64,000 nt of DNA, from contig NZ_CP016808.1 in NCBI RefSeq assembly GCF_002741035.1, positions 4,636,501 through 4,700,500 on the forward strand, in the 5' to 3' direction. The position numbers and the translations under genes were made by a program. Positions 25,340 through 33,912 of this stretch are shown here, one piece after another (positions within the stretch are counted from its first letter, which is position 1; every line of letters begins with the position of its first letter). Origin of the DNA: Paenibacillus sp. BIHB 4019 (GTDB lineage: Bacteria > Bacillota > Bacilli > Paenibacillales > Paenibacillaceae). The notes under the pieces are model-generated. The model saw only the letters and a program-made list of their open reading frames with translations. It did not search any database and was not told the origin of the DNA.

Positions 25340-27394
25340 TTAGGTCAAAATAAGCACGCCGTAAGGTTCCAGCACGATTGAGCCTTGAAGCGTATCCCCG
25401 CTTATAAGGTCGGTGCGCGGCTCGCTGAGATTGAGCTCGGCAGCTTCCTCCGCATAGTTGAGGAGGAAATAGAGCGGTCCAGCCTCGCCCTCGCGAATAG
25501 TCAGCTCCACCTGCTCCGGCAGGGATAGCCAATTGGCAGCTGGCGATGACAAGCCGAGCAGGCCAATCACATTGCGCGCCGCCGCCTCATTGAATACAGC
25601 GCCGTAATACCAAGCAGAGCCAGCTCCAACGGCATTGCGGGTAACGGCAGGCTTGCCTGCATAATAATCGGAGGCATATTCGCCAATGATCTCGACGGTA
25701 TCGCTTTCGACTGCGAGTACATCATTGAACAGATCCGCGGTAGTTGCTTCACCGCCTCCTTGCTTCCATTCGATCATTGCCGGCTTGCGCGTACCTTTAA
25801 TTTGCGTAAACTCCTCGACGGAAATGCCGACAAGGCGTGCAGCGGCGCCAGGGAATGGGCGCATGTAGCAGTGGCCGCGCTCATCCTTGTAGCCAGTGCG
25901 GCAGCCAAATATAATGGTGCCGCCGCTGTCCACATATTGCTCCAGCAAAGCAGCTGTTTCATCCCGCATAATGGCCGGGTGCGGATAGATGAGCACGCGG
26001 TAGCGCTGCAGGTCAGCAAGCGTTGTGCCGCTCCGCATGTAAAGAACATCATTTGGAATATGCTGGCGCTGCAGCGCCTTGAACCATTCCTTGCCGCTTT
26101 TCCAGGAGAAAGGTCCGTGCCAAATATCGTATTCGCCATCCCACTCGTTGTCATAATCGCGTACGAGGGCAACCTCTGCCCGATTGCGCGTACCGACAAT
26201 GTGCGGACCGGCCTTGGCGAGCTCAGCGCCGATCTGCGCTGCTTCACGAAGACGGCGGTTCGGGCCATTATGGTAGTCGTTCAGTCCATGCCAATAAATT
26301 TCATTGCCAAAGGCTGCCGTTCTCCAGCGGAAATAAACGACCATATCTGCGCCATGAGCAATGGATTGGTACGTCCACAGGCGCATTTGACCCGGCTTCG
26401 GCGAAGGCATATCCATGCGGTTCACCCAGCCGCCTGGTCCAGCCTGCTGCTCCATAATGCAGAAGTTCGGCGAAATGGAGCGGGTTGTAGACAGCGTCAG
26501 GCTCCAGCCGCGATCGAGCAGCGGGTTTTCCTCATTTTTGTCATAGTTAATGGTGGAAAATTGCGGGTAGGAGTCGTAGCTGAAAAAGTCCAGCAGCTCG
26601 TCCGTCATCCGGTGGCTGTCGAGATGGCCGAACAAGCCATTCGTCGTTACCCACTGCTTGGGCGCTGCCTCGCGCAGCACCTTGGCCTGCACCTCGGCGT
26701 AAGAAATGGTGCTGTCGGAAATAAACCGCTTCTCATCCAGCGCCTGATGCGGATTCGGCTGTCTTGGCGCCGCTGTAGGGCGGGGAAGAAAGACTTGCTC
26801 CCAAGCGGAATACGTCTGATTCCAAAAGACAGCGCCCCAAGCCTCATTTAGCTTGTCGAGCGTAACGTATTTGCGCTGCAGCCACTCTCGAAAAGCCAGA
26901 TGATCCGCTTCCGAATAAAATTCGGAAATTTCACAATTGAATTCATTGTCGATTTGCCAGCCAACGACGGCCGGATGATCGCAGTAATGCTCCGCCATTT
27001 GGCGAGCAATGCGTGCGCTCAGCTCCCGATATTTGGGACTGTTATAGTTGGTATGGCGGCGCAGCCCATGCTGAAGCGTGACCCCATCAAAGGTTACGTT
27101 GAGCACCTCGGGATACTTGAACGTCAGCCATGCGGGCGGCGTTGCTGTAGGCGTGCCGATAATAACCTTCAGCCCATGCTTATGAGCCAGGTCAATGACT
27201 TTGTCAAACAGATCAAATTGGAATACGCCTTCCTCGGGCTCGAACACCGACCAAGCAAATTCGGCTACCCGAATGATCGAGAGCCCCATTTCCTTCATCC
27301 GCCGAAGATCATCCTCCCATAACTCCTCCGGCCATTGCTCAGGGTAATAGCAGACGCCAAGGGCAAACTCATTTATTGGGTTTACGTGTGTCAT
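25340..27394 (-). CDS. GH42 beta-galactosidase
   Basis: 684 residues, the normal length for GH42. The TIM barrel starts GVCYYPEQWPEELW. The acid/base Glu is residue 151 in VGWQIDNEFN, and the nucleophile Glu is in NFCIMEQQAGPGGW. A trimerisation domain and a C-terminal beta domain follow. There is no signal peptide, so it is cytoplasmic; it should hydrolyse beta-galactosides such as galacto-oligosaccharides from arabinogalactan. ATG follows GGAGGT. It diverges from an AraC regulator, which is likely its activator. Confidence 0.95.
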   Translation of the reverse strand: MTHVNPINEFALGVCYYPEQWPEELWEDDLRRMKEMGLSIIRVAEFAWSVFEPEEGVFQFDLFDKVIDLAHKHGLKVIIGTPTATPPAWLTFKYPEVLNVTFDGVTLQHGLRRHTNYNSPKYRELSARIARQMAEHYCDHPAVVGWQIDNEFNCEISEFYSEADHLAFREWLQRKYVTLDKLNEAWGAVFWNQTYSAWEQVFLPRPTAAPRQPNPHQALDEKRFISDSTISYAEVQAKVLREAAPKQWVTTNGLFGHLDSHRMTDELLDFFSYDSYPQFSTINYDKNEENPLLDRGWSLTLSTTRSISPNFCIMEQQAGPGGWVNRMDMPSPKPGQMRLWTYQSIAHGADMVVYFRWRTAAFGNEIYWHGLNDYHNGPNRRLREAAQIGAELAKAGPHIVGTRNRAEVALVRDYDNEWDGEYDIWHGPFSWKSGKEWFKALQRQHIPNDVLYMRSGTTLADLQRYRVLIYPHPAIMRDETAALLEQYVDSGGTIIFGCRTGYKDERGHCYMRPFPGAAARLVGISVEEFTQIKGTRKPAMIEWKQGGGEATTADLFNDVLAVESDTVEIIGEYASDYYAGKPAVTRNAVGAGSAWYYGAVFNEAAARNVIGLLGLSSPAANWLSLPEQVELTIREGEAGPLYFLLNYAEEAAELNLSEPRTDLISGDTLQGSIVLEPYGVLILT

Positions 27395-27539
27395 TAGGGT
27401 TATACCTCCATAGAAATAATAATAAATTGCTATCTATCGGTTATTTTATTATTGTAGAATCAGTATTTCAGTGCGTATATACTATTATGTTGTGATCGAT
27501 ATGAAAATATTGCGCTCTTTGGCGAAAAGGAGCTAATCG

Positions 27540-28379
27540 ATGCGTACCTACTATCAATTGCCCGAGCCGGCTGCGGGGCATTATGTCTGTTATCCGGATT
27601 CAGTCGGCCGATATAATGATTTTCCCCAGCATAACGAGCGGCGGGCCGCAGGGGCTATAACTGCCTATAATTTGCATATTGTCTGCTCTGGAAGCGGCTA
27701 TGTCATGAAGGAGGGGCAACGCGTCAGCCTAAAGGCGGGAGAGGGCTTCTTATATCCTCGGGGAGCTTACCAGCATTATGGAACCGATCCCGAGCAGCCC
27801 TGGGATGTGCGCTGGGTCCATTTTATGGTGCCGATGGAGCTTATGCTGCTGCGGGCAGCGGATGTTTCCAGCGTGTGGCTGTTTGCCGTCTCACAAGCTT
27901 CGCTTGCACGATTTATCGAGCTGACAGAGGAGATGTACGAGTTGTGCGGCAGCTTCGAGACACGGCATGAGCCGCGCATGTCAGCGCTTCTATATGAGCT
28001 GCTGGCGGAGCTTGCCCATAATTCGGAGCGCTTGGAGCACGATGCGCTGCCGCTTATGACCAAAAATGCGATTCGCGAAGCGGCAGACCTTATACGCGGC
28101 ACGAGCGGACAAGCGTGGACGCTGCCGGAGATGGCAGCGCTGTGCGGCTACAGCCCGTATTATTTTTTGCGGCTGTTTCGGCAAGTCATGGGGCGTACCC
28201 CGCAGCAATATTTGACCGCCTGCCGTATTGCAGCCGCCAAAAGCCTGCTTGTCGCAACCAAACTGCCTGTCAGCGAAATTGCCAGCCGGACGGGATTTTC
28301 CCAATCCAGCTACTTTATACGTGTTTTTCGCAAAGCGGAAAACGTCTCCCCGAAAGCTTACCGCGAAATGTACAGCTAG
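27540..28379 (+). CDS. AraC-family transcriptional regulator
   Basis: 279 residues. The N-terminal cupin-like sensing domain (about 1-160) has the sugar-regulator pattern AYNLHIVCSGSGYVMKEG. The C-terminal domain has two helix-turn-helix units: WTLPEMAALCGYSPYYFLRL and LPVSEIASRTGFSQSSYFIR, ending FRKAENVSPKAYR. ATG follows AAGGAG. Divergent from the GH42 gene with a 145-nt shared promoter region, it is probably the local sugar-responsive activator. The inducer is unknown. Confidence 0.93.
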   Translation: MRTYYQLPEPAAGHYVCYPDSVGRYNDFPQHNERRAAGAITAYNLHIVCSGSGYVMKEGQRVSLKAGEGFLYPRGAYQHYGTDPEQPWDVRWVHFMVPMELMLLRAADVSSVWLFAVSQASLARFIELTEEMYELCGSFETRHEPRMSALLYELLAELAHNSERLEHDALPLMTKNAIREAADLIRGTSGQAWTLPEMAALCGYSPYYFLRLFRQVMGRTPQQYLTACRIAAAKSLLVATKLPVSEIASRTGFSQSSYFIRVFRKAENVSPKAYREMYS

Positions 28380-28424
28380 CCTGCCCAGCCGGTTTTGCTT
28401 ATCTTGCCCTGCCCCGCGCATGTT

Positions 28425-28453
28425 GGATAATTATTCATCCCTGTGGACAAAAT
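28425..28453 (+). promoter_or_regulatory. Shared bipartite element, germination gene 1
   Basis: GGATA, 15 nt, GGACAAAAT, about 50 nt before the first permease gene. The same pattern with the same spacing precedes the second permease gene and the GerA-type gene. The layout recalls forespore (sigma-G/F) promoters, but the -10 part is not a close match. Confidence 0.5.
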
Positions 28454-28502
28454 GGAATACGGCAGCATGCCGACATTTTAAGCACAAAGCGGGTGAAGCA
28501 AT

Positions 28503-29612
28503 ATGCAGCAAGGGCAGCCATCGATAAGCGCAAGGCAGCTATCTATTCTCGTTATTTATTTTATCATGGGCGATATGCAGTTGTTTTTACCCTCCCTTAC
28601 GACTGAATTCGCAGAAGAAGCCGCCTGGATGTCCGGGTTAATTGGCCTGCCCATCGGGCTTGGCATGGCTTGGTTTATATACAGCCTCAGCAAACGGTTT
28701 CCGAATATGACACTCATCGAAATCAATAATCAGGCTTTTGGCAAACTTGCCGGAAGCCTTGTTTCGCTGCTGTTTCTGGCGATGATGTTCAACACCTCGA
28801 TTACCCAAATCAGGGAAATTGGTGATTTTGTCACTACACAAATATTGATTGAGACGCCAAATATCATGATCTGCCTCTTAATGATTTTTCCATTAGCGAT
28901 CGCGATACATGGGGGGATTAGGGCGGTTGGACGAGTGGGCGAAACGATATTTCCGCTATTTGTATTGTTGTTTGTACTGCTCCTGCTGATGCTCCTGCCG
29001 AGCTTGACGCCCACAGAGCTTTTTCCAATCTGGGGTGCAGGCGCTGCGGGGATTATGAAGGGCTCATTATTTTTTGTGGGGTTTCCTTTTTGCGAGCTGT
29101 TCGCGTTTTTGATGATCTTTCCGAATGTTGCTCACACCAAACACCGTGCCCGTGACTATATGCTTGGGGTTTTATTAGGAGGACTGGCGATTTGGATCAT
29201 GATTTTGCTGTGCTTGCTAGTACTCGGTACTTACATTACCCAACATACCTTCTATTCCCCGTACATTATGTCGAAAAAAATCAACATCGGCAACTTCGTT
29301 CAGCGGATGGAGGCGATTTTTGCGATCAGCTTCATTATTACCGCCTATTTTCGCAGCCTGATCTACGGCTATGCCTTCGTTCTTGGCGTATCGCAGTTGT
29401 TCAAGCTTCGAGATTTTCGAATATTAACGATCCCTTTCGCTTTTATGGCGCTGGGCTATTCCTATCTCTTGACGCCGGGAATTGTGTTTCTAAACACGCT
29501 GGCCGTACCCTGGGTGCTCTGGATTTTGACGTATTCGCCAGGGCTGCTGCTGCTCGGCTGGGGATTTGCAAAACTGCGGGGCAAGCTGCCTATGAAGGAG
29601 ACGACCGAATAA
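28503..29612 (+). CDS. Spore germination receptor B-type permease (GerAB family), copy 1
   Basis: 369 residues with about ten transmembrane helices, an APC-superfamily fold (endospore germination permease). Family marks: an opening SARQLSILVIYFIMGDMQLF, MFNTSITQIREIGDFVTTQ, and FCELFAFLMIFPNV. B subunits bind the germinant amino acid or sugar within the inner spore membrane. ATG follows a moderate GGGTGA site. It is closely related to copy 2 next to it (same N-terminal and central motifs), so the two arose by tandem duplication. Confidence 0.92.
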   Translation: MQQGQPSISARQLSILVIYFIMGDMQLFLPSLTTEFAEEAAWMSGLIGLPIGLGMAWFIYSLSKRFPNMTLIEINNQAFGKLAGSLVSLLFLAMMFNTSITQIREIGDFVTTQILIETPNIMICLLMIFPLAIAIHGGIRAVGRVGETIFPLFVLLFVLLLLMLLPSLTPTELFPIWGAGAAGIMKGSLFFVGFPFCELFAFLMIFPNVAHTKHRARDYMLGVLLGGLAIWIMILLCLLVLGTYITQHTFYSPYIMSKKINIGNFVQRMEAIFAISFIITAYFRSLIYGYAFVLGVSQLFKLRDFRILTIPFAFMALGYSYLLTPGIVFLNTLAVPWVLWILTYSPGLLLLGWGFAKLRGKLPMKETTE

Positions 29613-29638
29613 CGGATAGCGGAAAAATATCCAATTAT

Positions 29639-29667
29639 GGATATTTCAATAGCTTGCAGGACAAAAT
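29639..29667 (+). promoter_or_regulatory. Shared bipartite element, germination gene 2
   Basis: GGATA, 15 nt, GGACAAAAT, identical in both blocks and spacing to the element before copy 1, and followed by the same GGA(T/A)TACGG. A CAAAGC(A/G)GGTGA block before the start is also shared. Confidence 0.5.
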
Positions 29668-29708
29668 GGATTACGGTCATTATTCAAACGCAAAGCAGGT
29701 GATAGGAA

Positions 29709-30833
29709 GTGCAGCAGCCACAACAAACGATTACCGTGAGGCAGCTAGCCATTCTCGTTATATTTTTCATAATAGGCGATATGCAGCTATTCCTTCCTCC
29801 ATTGACGGCTGAATACGCCAAACAATCCGCTTGGTTATCAGGGTTGATTGGCCTGGTATTTGGTGTTGGAGCCGCTTGGTTTATTTTCAGTATGAGCAAG
29901 CGTTTTCCCGGGAAAAGCTTAATCGATATCAATAACCAGGCTTTCGGAAAAATAGCTGGGGGCATTCTATCCCTTGTATTTCTGGCCATGATGTTCAATA
30001 CGTCAATTACCCAAATTCGGGAAATTTCCGATTTCGTAACGACGCAAATGATGGAGGAGACGCCCCAGCTGGTCATTTGCCTGCTGATGGTTGTGCCGAT
30101 TACGCTTGCGCTGCGCGGTGGTATCCCTACGATTGGGCGGCTGGGAGAGGTCATCTTCCCGCTTTATTCCGCTTTGTTTATTTTACTCGTCATTTTGCTA
30201 CTCCCCAAAATAGATTTGACCCAGCTGCTGCCGATCGAGGTAACGGGATTCCCGGGCATCGTGAAGGGGTCGCTTTTTTTTATCGCGTTTCCCTATTGCG
30301 AGCTTTTCGCCTTTCTTATGATTTTCCAAAACGTAGAGGAAAGTGAGCATAAGGCGCGGGATTATTTACTCGCTGCTCTCGTAGCAGGCATGGCTATTTG
30401 GGTCATTATTGTCATGTGTATATGTGTTCTGGGCGTATTTACAACGGAAATTACCGTATATTCACCCTATGTGATGGCGAAAAAAATCAATATCGGCGAC
30501 TTTGTGCAACGCCTGGAGGCGGTACTGGCAATTGACTATATCATATCCACTTACTTTCGAAGCCTCATCTATGGTTATGCTTTTATAAGAGGTTTGCAGC
30601 AGCTGTTTAAGCTTCGGGACCATCGGTTTATGCTGTGGCCATTCGGATTTCTTATCGTCGGTTATGCTTATTTTCTAGCTCCGGGCATCGTTGCTTTTGT
30701 GCAATTCGATGTGGCGTGGCTGTTCTGGGTGTTTACATACTCGCCGGGGCTGCTGCTGCTAAGTTATATTGCTGCTGGGCTCAGACAGGGCTGGGGCAAG
30801 AAGGGGAGGGCTGGCATGAAGCAAGAGAAATAA
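29709..30833 (+). CDS. Spore germination receptor B-type permease (GerAB family), copy 2
   Basis: 374 residues starting at GTG after AGGTGATAGGAA. About ten transmembrane helices; the motifs TVRQLAILVIFFIIGDMQLF, NTSITQIREISDFVTTQM and PYCELFAFLMIFQNV match copy 1 nearly position by position. The tail is short and basic. It lies 96 nt after copy 1 and about 90 nt before the GerA gene, each with its own upstream element. The two copies may recognise different germinants with the same A and C subunits; that is inference. Confidence 0.92.
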   Translation: MQQPQQTITVRQLAILVIFFIIGDMQLFLPPLTAEYAKQSAWLSGLIGLVFGVGAAWFIFSMSKRFPGKSLIDINNQAFGKIAGGILSLVFLAMMFNTSITQIREISDFVTTQMMEETPQLVICLLMVVPITLALRGGIPTIGRLGEVIFPLYSALFILLVILLLPKIDLTQLLPIEVTGFPGIVKGSLFFIAFPYCELFAFLMIFQNVEESEHKARDYLLAALVAGMAIWVIIVMCICVLGVFTTEITVYSPYVMAKKINIGDFVQRLEAVLAIDYIISTYFRSLIYGYAFIRGLQQLFKLRDHRFMLWPFGFLIVGYAYFLAPGIVAFVQFDVAWLFWVFTYSPGLLLLSYIAAGLRQGWGKKGRAGMKQEK

Positions 30834-30860
30834 CCGCGCTTCTAAATTTCCAATTCCAAG

Positions 30861-30889
30861 GCATAATTAGAAGTCCGGTTGGACAATAT
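30861..30889 (+). promoter_or_regulatory. Shared bipartite element, gerA-type gene
   Basis: GCATA, 15 nt, GGACAATAT. GCATA is an exact sigma-G-like -35 core, and CAATATA lies 18 nt after it. Confidence 0.5.
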
Positions 30890-30925
30890 ATGCAATTATG
30901 TGCAGGTTTGGGAGGCGGATTCTAG

Positions 30926-32425
30926 ATGAGCGTTTCTGTGGACAAGCGGCTGGATCGTAAATTAATGAGCAATCTCTCGTTCATCAGAGCAAGCCTTGGC
31001 AATAGCCAGGATCTCGTGATTAAAGAAATGAATAATGATAATGGGATGCAAGCAGCGCTTGTTTATATGGATGGCTTAACGGATTCCACTGTCATTCATC
31101 ATGTCATCCTGGATTATTTTATGTCCGAGGAGCAAACGGCGAACCGCAAAAACGGCAATAGGCTATTATATTTGAAAAATGCGGTGCTGGCGGTAGGTGA
31201 AGCCGTTACGATCAGCGAATGGGACCCGTTATTTTATCAACTGCTATCTGGCTGGGCTGTTTTATTATTGGAAGATTGTCCAGAAGCAATTTGTGTAGCC
31301 GCAGAGGGATGGAAGGATCGCAACGTCAGCGAGCCGACCTCACAGGTTGTCGTTAGGGGCCCAATGGAAGCTTTTACTGAAAATATTGTGACCAATCGAG
31401 CACTCATCCGGCGGAAAATCAAGGACCCGCAGCTGTGGACAGAAGGCATGGAAATAGGCCAGATTACGAAAACCTCTGTATCCATAATGTACCTTCGCAA
31501 TATAGCAGATGAGAAGATCGTCGAGGAAGTGAGAAAGCGGCTTGGTGAAATCAATATCGACGGCATTTTGGAGAGCGGTTATATTGAGGAGCTGATTCAG
31601 GATACCGCAATGACTCCCTTTGCTACGATCTACAATACCGAACGGCCCGATACGATTGCTGGCGGGCTGCTGGAAGGCCGAGTTGCGATATTGGTAGATG
31701 GCACGCCCTTTGTGCTGCTGGTGCCGGCGCTGTTCATTCAATTTTTCCAATCAGCGGAAGATTATTATCAGCGTGCGGACATCAGCACCTTGCTGAGGAT
31801 GCTGCGGTTTGTTGCTTTTATGATCACGCTGCTAGCTCCATCGCTTTATATCGCCATTACGACCTTCCATCAAGAAATGCTTCCAACCAGCCTGCTTATA
31901 AATTTGGCGGCTCAGCGCGAGGGCGTGCCCTTTCCGGCCTTTATTGAAGCGCTGGCGATGGAGCTCACATTCGAAATATTGCGGGAAGCTGGCGTGCGAA
32001 TGCCAAAAACCGTTGGACAAGCGGTTTCGATCGTCGGTACGCTCGTCATAGGGCAGGCGGCTGTAGATGCGGGCATCGTCTCGGCGGCAATGGTTATTAT
32101 CGTATCGATTACAGCGATATCCAGCTTTGTTATACCAGCTACAAGCATGTCGATATCGGTACGGATGATTCGATTCGTCTTAATGGGGCTTGCCGCTTCC
32201 TTTGGGCTGTTCGGCATTTTGCTCGGCTATATTTTGCTCGTCCTGCATTTGAATAGTCTGCAATCGTTCGGTATTCCTTATATGCAGTCGTTTTCCCCAT
32301 TCATATGGAGCAATCAGAAGGATACGCTGTTCCGGCTGCCTTGGACGAAAATGCGAACGCGCCCTGCTGCAACCGCGGCGAAAAATTTGGTGCGGCAAGG
32401 GCCAAGGAACAAGTCGAACATTTAG
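30926..32425 (+). CDS. Spore germination receptor A subunit (GerAA family)
   Basis: 499 residues, the usual length. The large cytoplasmic N-terminal domain (about 1-280) contains VVVRGPMEAFTENIVTNRAL and LIRRKIKDPQLW; four to six TM helices follow between about 285 and 460, with PAFIEALAMELTFEILREAG and IPATSMSISVRMIRF. A subunits form the oligomeric core of germinant receptors in the inner spore membrane. ATG follows GGGAGG. The C, D and third B genes continue downstream in one operon. Confidence 0.96.
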   Translation: MSVSVDKRLDRKLMSNLSFIRASLGNSQDLVIKEMNNDNGMQAALVYMDGLTDSTVIHHVILDYFMSEEQTANRKNGNRLLYLKNAVLAVGEAVTISEWDPLFYQLLSGWAVLLLEDCPEAICVAAEGWKDRNVSEPTSQVVVRGPMEAFTENIVTNRALIRRKIKDPQLWTEGMEIGQITKTSVSIMYLRNIADEKIVEEVRKRLGEINIDGILESGYIEELIQDTAMTPFATIYNTERPDTIAGGLLEGRVAILVDGTPFVLLVPALFIQFFQSAEDYYQRADISTLLRMLRFVAFMITLLAPSLYIAITTFHQEMLPTSLLINLAAQREGVPFPAFIEALAMELTFEILREAGVRMPKTVGQAVSIVGTLVIGQAAVDAGIVSAAMVIIVSITAISSFVIPATSMSISVRMIRFVLMGLAASFGLFGILLGYILLVLHLNSLQSFGIPYMQSFSPFIWSNQKDTLFRLPWTKMRTRPAATAAKNLVRQGPRNKSNI

Positions 32426-32436
32426 GAGGATCAAGC

Positions 32437-33657
32437 ATGAGCAGAATTACTTGGCGAGCAGGCAAACTGCTCTTGCTATTGCTGATAGGGTCGCTTGCGG
32501 CTTCCGTGGTAAGCGGCTGCTGGAATCGGCGGGAGCTGGATACGCTAGGCATTCAGCTGGGAACGGCCATTGACAAGATCGGCAATCAATACCGCGTTTC
32601 TGTACAGGTTGTTATTCCTAGCGAGCTGTCAGCAAAGGCTGGCGGGGGAGGCCGCTCGCCAGTAGCCATGTATGAGGCGACCGCGCCAACCGTATTTGAA
32701 GCATTCCGCAAACTGACGGAAACGAGCTCGCGAAAAATATATTCTGCGCATATTCGGGTGCTGATCATCGGAGAGACGCTGGCTAAGGAAGGCATTGCCA
32801 ATGTTCTCGATCTGCTGTCACGTAATCCGGAAGCACGAACGGATTTTTATTTAATGATTGCGCATAAAGCGCCGGCCAATCAAATTTTGAAAATTTTGAC
32901 GTCGCTGGAGAAGATCCCGGCGGAAAACTTATTTTATGCGCTGGATACATCCGCCAAAACATGGGCTCCCACGACAACCGTTACGATCGAACGCTTGATT
33001 GAACAGCTTGTTACAGACGGAGTCAGCCCTGTATTGACCGGAGTACGGCTGGAAGGCAACGTCCGGGAAGGGGAAAGTATTTCGAATATCCAGCAGGCTG
33101 ATTCGCGAACACGTACCCGGATTACCGGGCTTGCTGTTTTTAATTCTGACAAGCTTATCGGTTGGCTCAATGAAAATTACAGCAAAGGCTACAACTATAT
33201 TATGGATAACGTGAAAAGCACCGTAGGCCATCAGAGCTGTCCAGATGGAGGCTACATTGTATTGGAGGTTATACGCAGTAAAACGAAGCTTACACCAAAG
33301 GTCATTGACGGAAAGCCAGTCATTAAGGTGAAGATGAAGCAGGTCGCATCGATTGCCGATGTGGAATGCAAAATCGATTTAACGAAACCGGAAACGATTA
33401 AAATGCTGGAAAAAAACGGGGAGAAAAGGCTGCAAGAGCTCGTTCAGGGAGTAGTTGAGCATGTACAGAAAACCTATAATGCCGACATATTTGGCTTCGG
33501 CAATACGTTTCATGAATACAAGCCTCGGCAGTGGGAGAAGTGGAAGAACGATTGGAATGAGCTTTTTCCACAGGTCAAGCTGGAATATGATATTGAGCTT
33601 CAGATTCCAAAGGTTGGCACGACAAATGATGCCTTTCAAAACTATTTGAAGAAATGA
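32437..33657 (+). CDS. Spore germination receptor C subunit, lipoprotein (Ger(x)C family)
   Basis: 406 residues from the ATG after AGGAGG, 11 nt after the A gene's stop; a longer frame reaching back inside the A gene is not needed. Signal peptide with lipobox VVSGC (Cys about 28), then WNRRELDTLGIQLGTAIDK, the family hallmark. C subunits are diacylglycerylated and lie on the outer face of the inner spore membrane. The three-domain Ger(x)C fold extends to DIFGFGNTFHEYKPRQWEK near the C-terminus. Confidence 0.95.
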   Translation: MSRITWRAGKLLLLLLIGSLAASVVSGCWNRRELDTLGIQLGTAIDKIGNQYRVSVQVVIPSELSAKAGGGGRSPVAMYEATAPTVFEAFRKLTETSSRKIYSAHIRVLIIGETLAKEGIANVLDLLSRNPEARTDFYLMIAHKAPANQILKILTSLEKIPAENLFYALDTSAKTWAPTTTVTIERLIEQLVTDGVSPVLTGVRLEGNVREGESISNIQQADSRTRTRITGLAVFNSDKLIGWLNENYSKGYNYIMDNVKSTVGHQSCPDGGYIVLEVIRSKTKLTPKVIDGKPVIKVKMKQVASIADVECKIDLTKPETIKMLEKNGEKRLQELVQGVVEHVQKTYNADIFGFGNTFHEYKPRQWEKWKNDWNELFPQVKLEYDIELQIPKVGTTNDAFQNYLKK

Positions 33658-33667
33658 GTGAGGCCAA

Positions 33668-33895
33668 GTGGCTGGAATATTATTTATATCGGCTCTGGCC
33701 ATAACGATTGCATGCCTTGAGCTGCCGAAGCTGGCGAAAAAAGGCTGGAAGAAAGAAATCGCTGTTTATTTAATTATGCTGCTGGGGGGGGCTTTTTTGA
33801 GCATATGTGCTGTCAACCAAATCAGATTGCCCAGCCCTTTAAACATTATTGTGTATATTTATAAGCCAGTCGAAAGTTGGTTCAATGCATTATAA
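33668..33895 (+). CDS. Small two-helix germination D-type subunit
   Basis: 75 residues starting at GTG. Two transmembrane helices (about 3-18 and 32-50) are joined by a short basic turn (KLAKKGWKKE), and a tail follows. Size, topology and place directly after the C gene match the small D proteins found with several Bacillus germinant receptors, which modulate receptor function. Similarity is by topology and position, not by a strict motif. Its last codons precede the ribosome site of the third permease gene. Confidence 0.7.
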   Translation: MAGILFISALAITIACLELPKLAKKGWKKEIAVYLIMLLGGAFLSICAVNQIRLPSPLNIIVYIYKPVESWFNAL

Positions 33896-33912
33896 TTCGA
33901 GGGGGCGAGAGC

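Noticed and set aside
25760..26851. 363-codon antisense frame over the GH42 gene
   Set aside because: A shadow of the GH42 coding strand; start lacks a ribosome site and the product has no recognisable domain.
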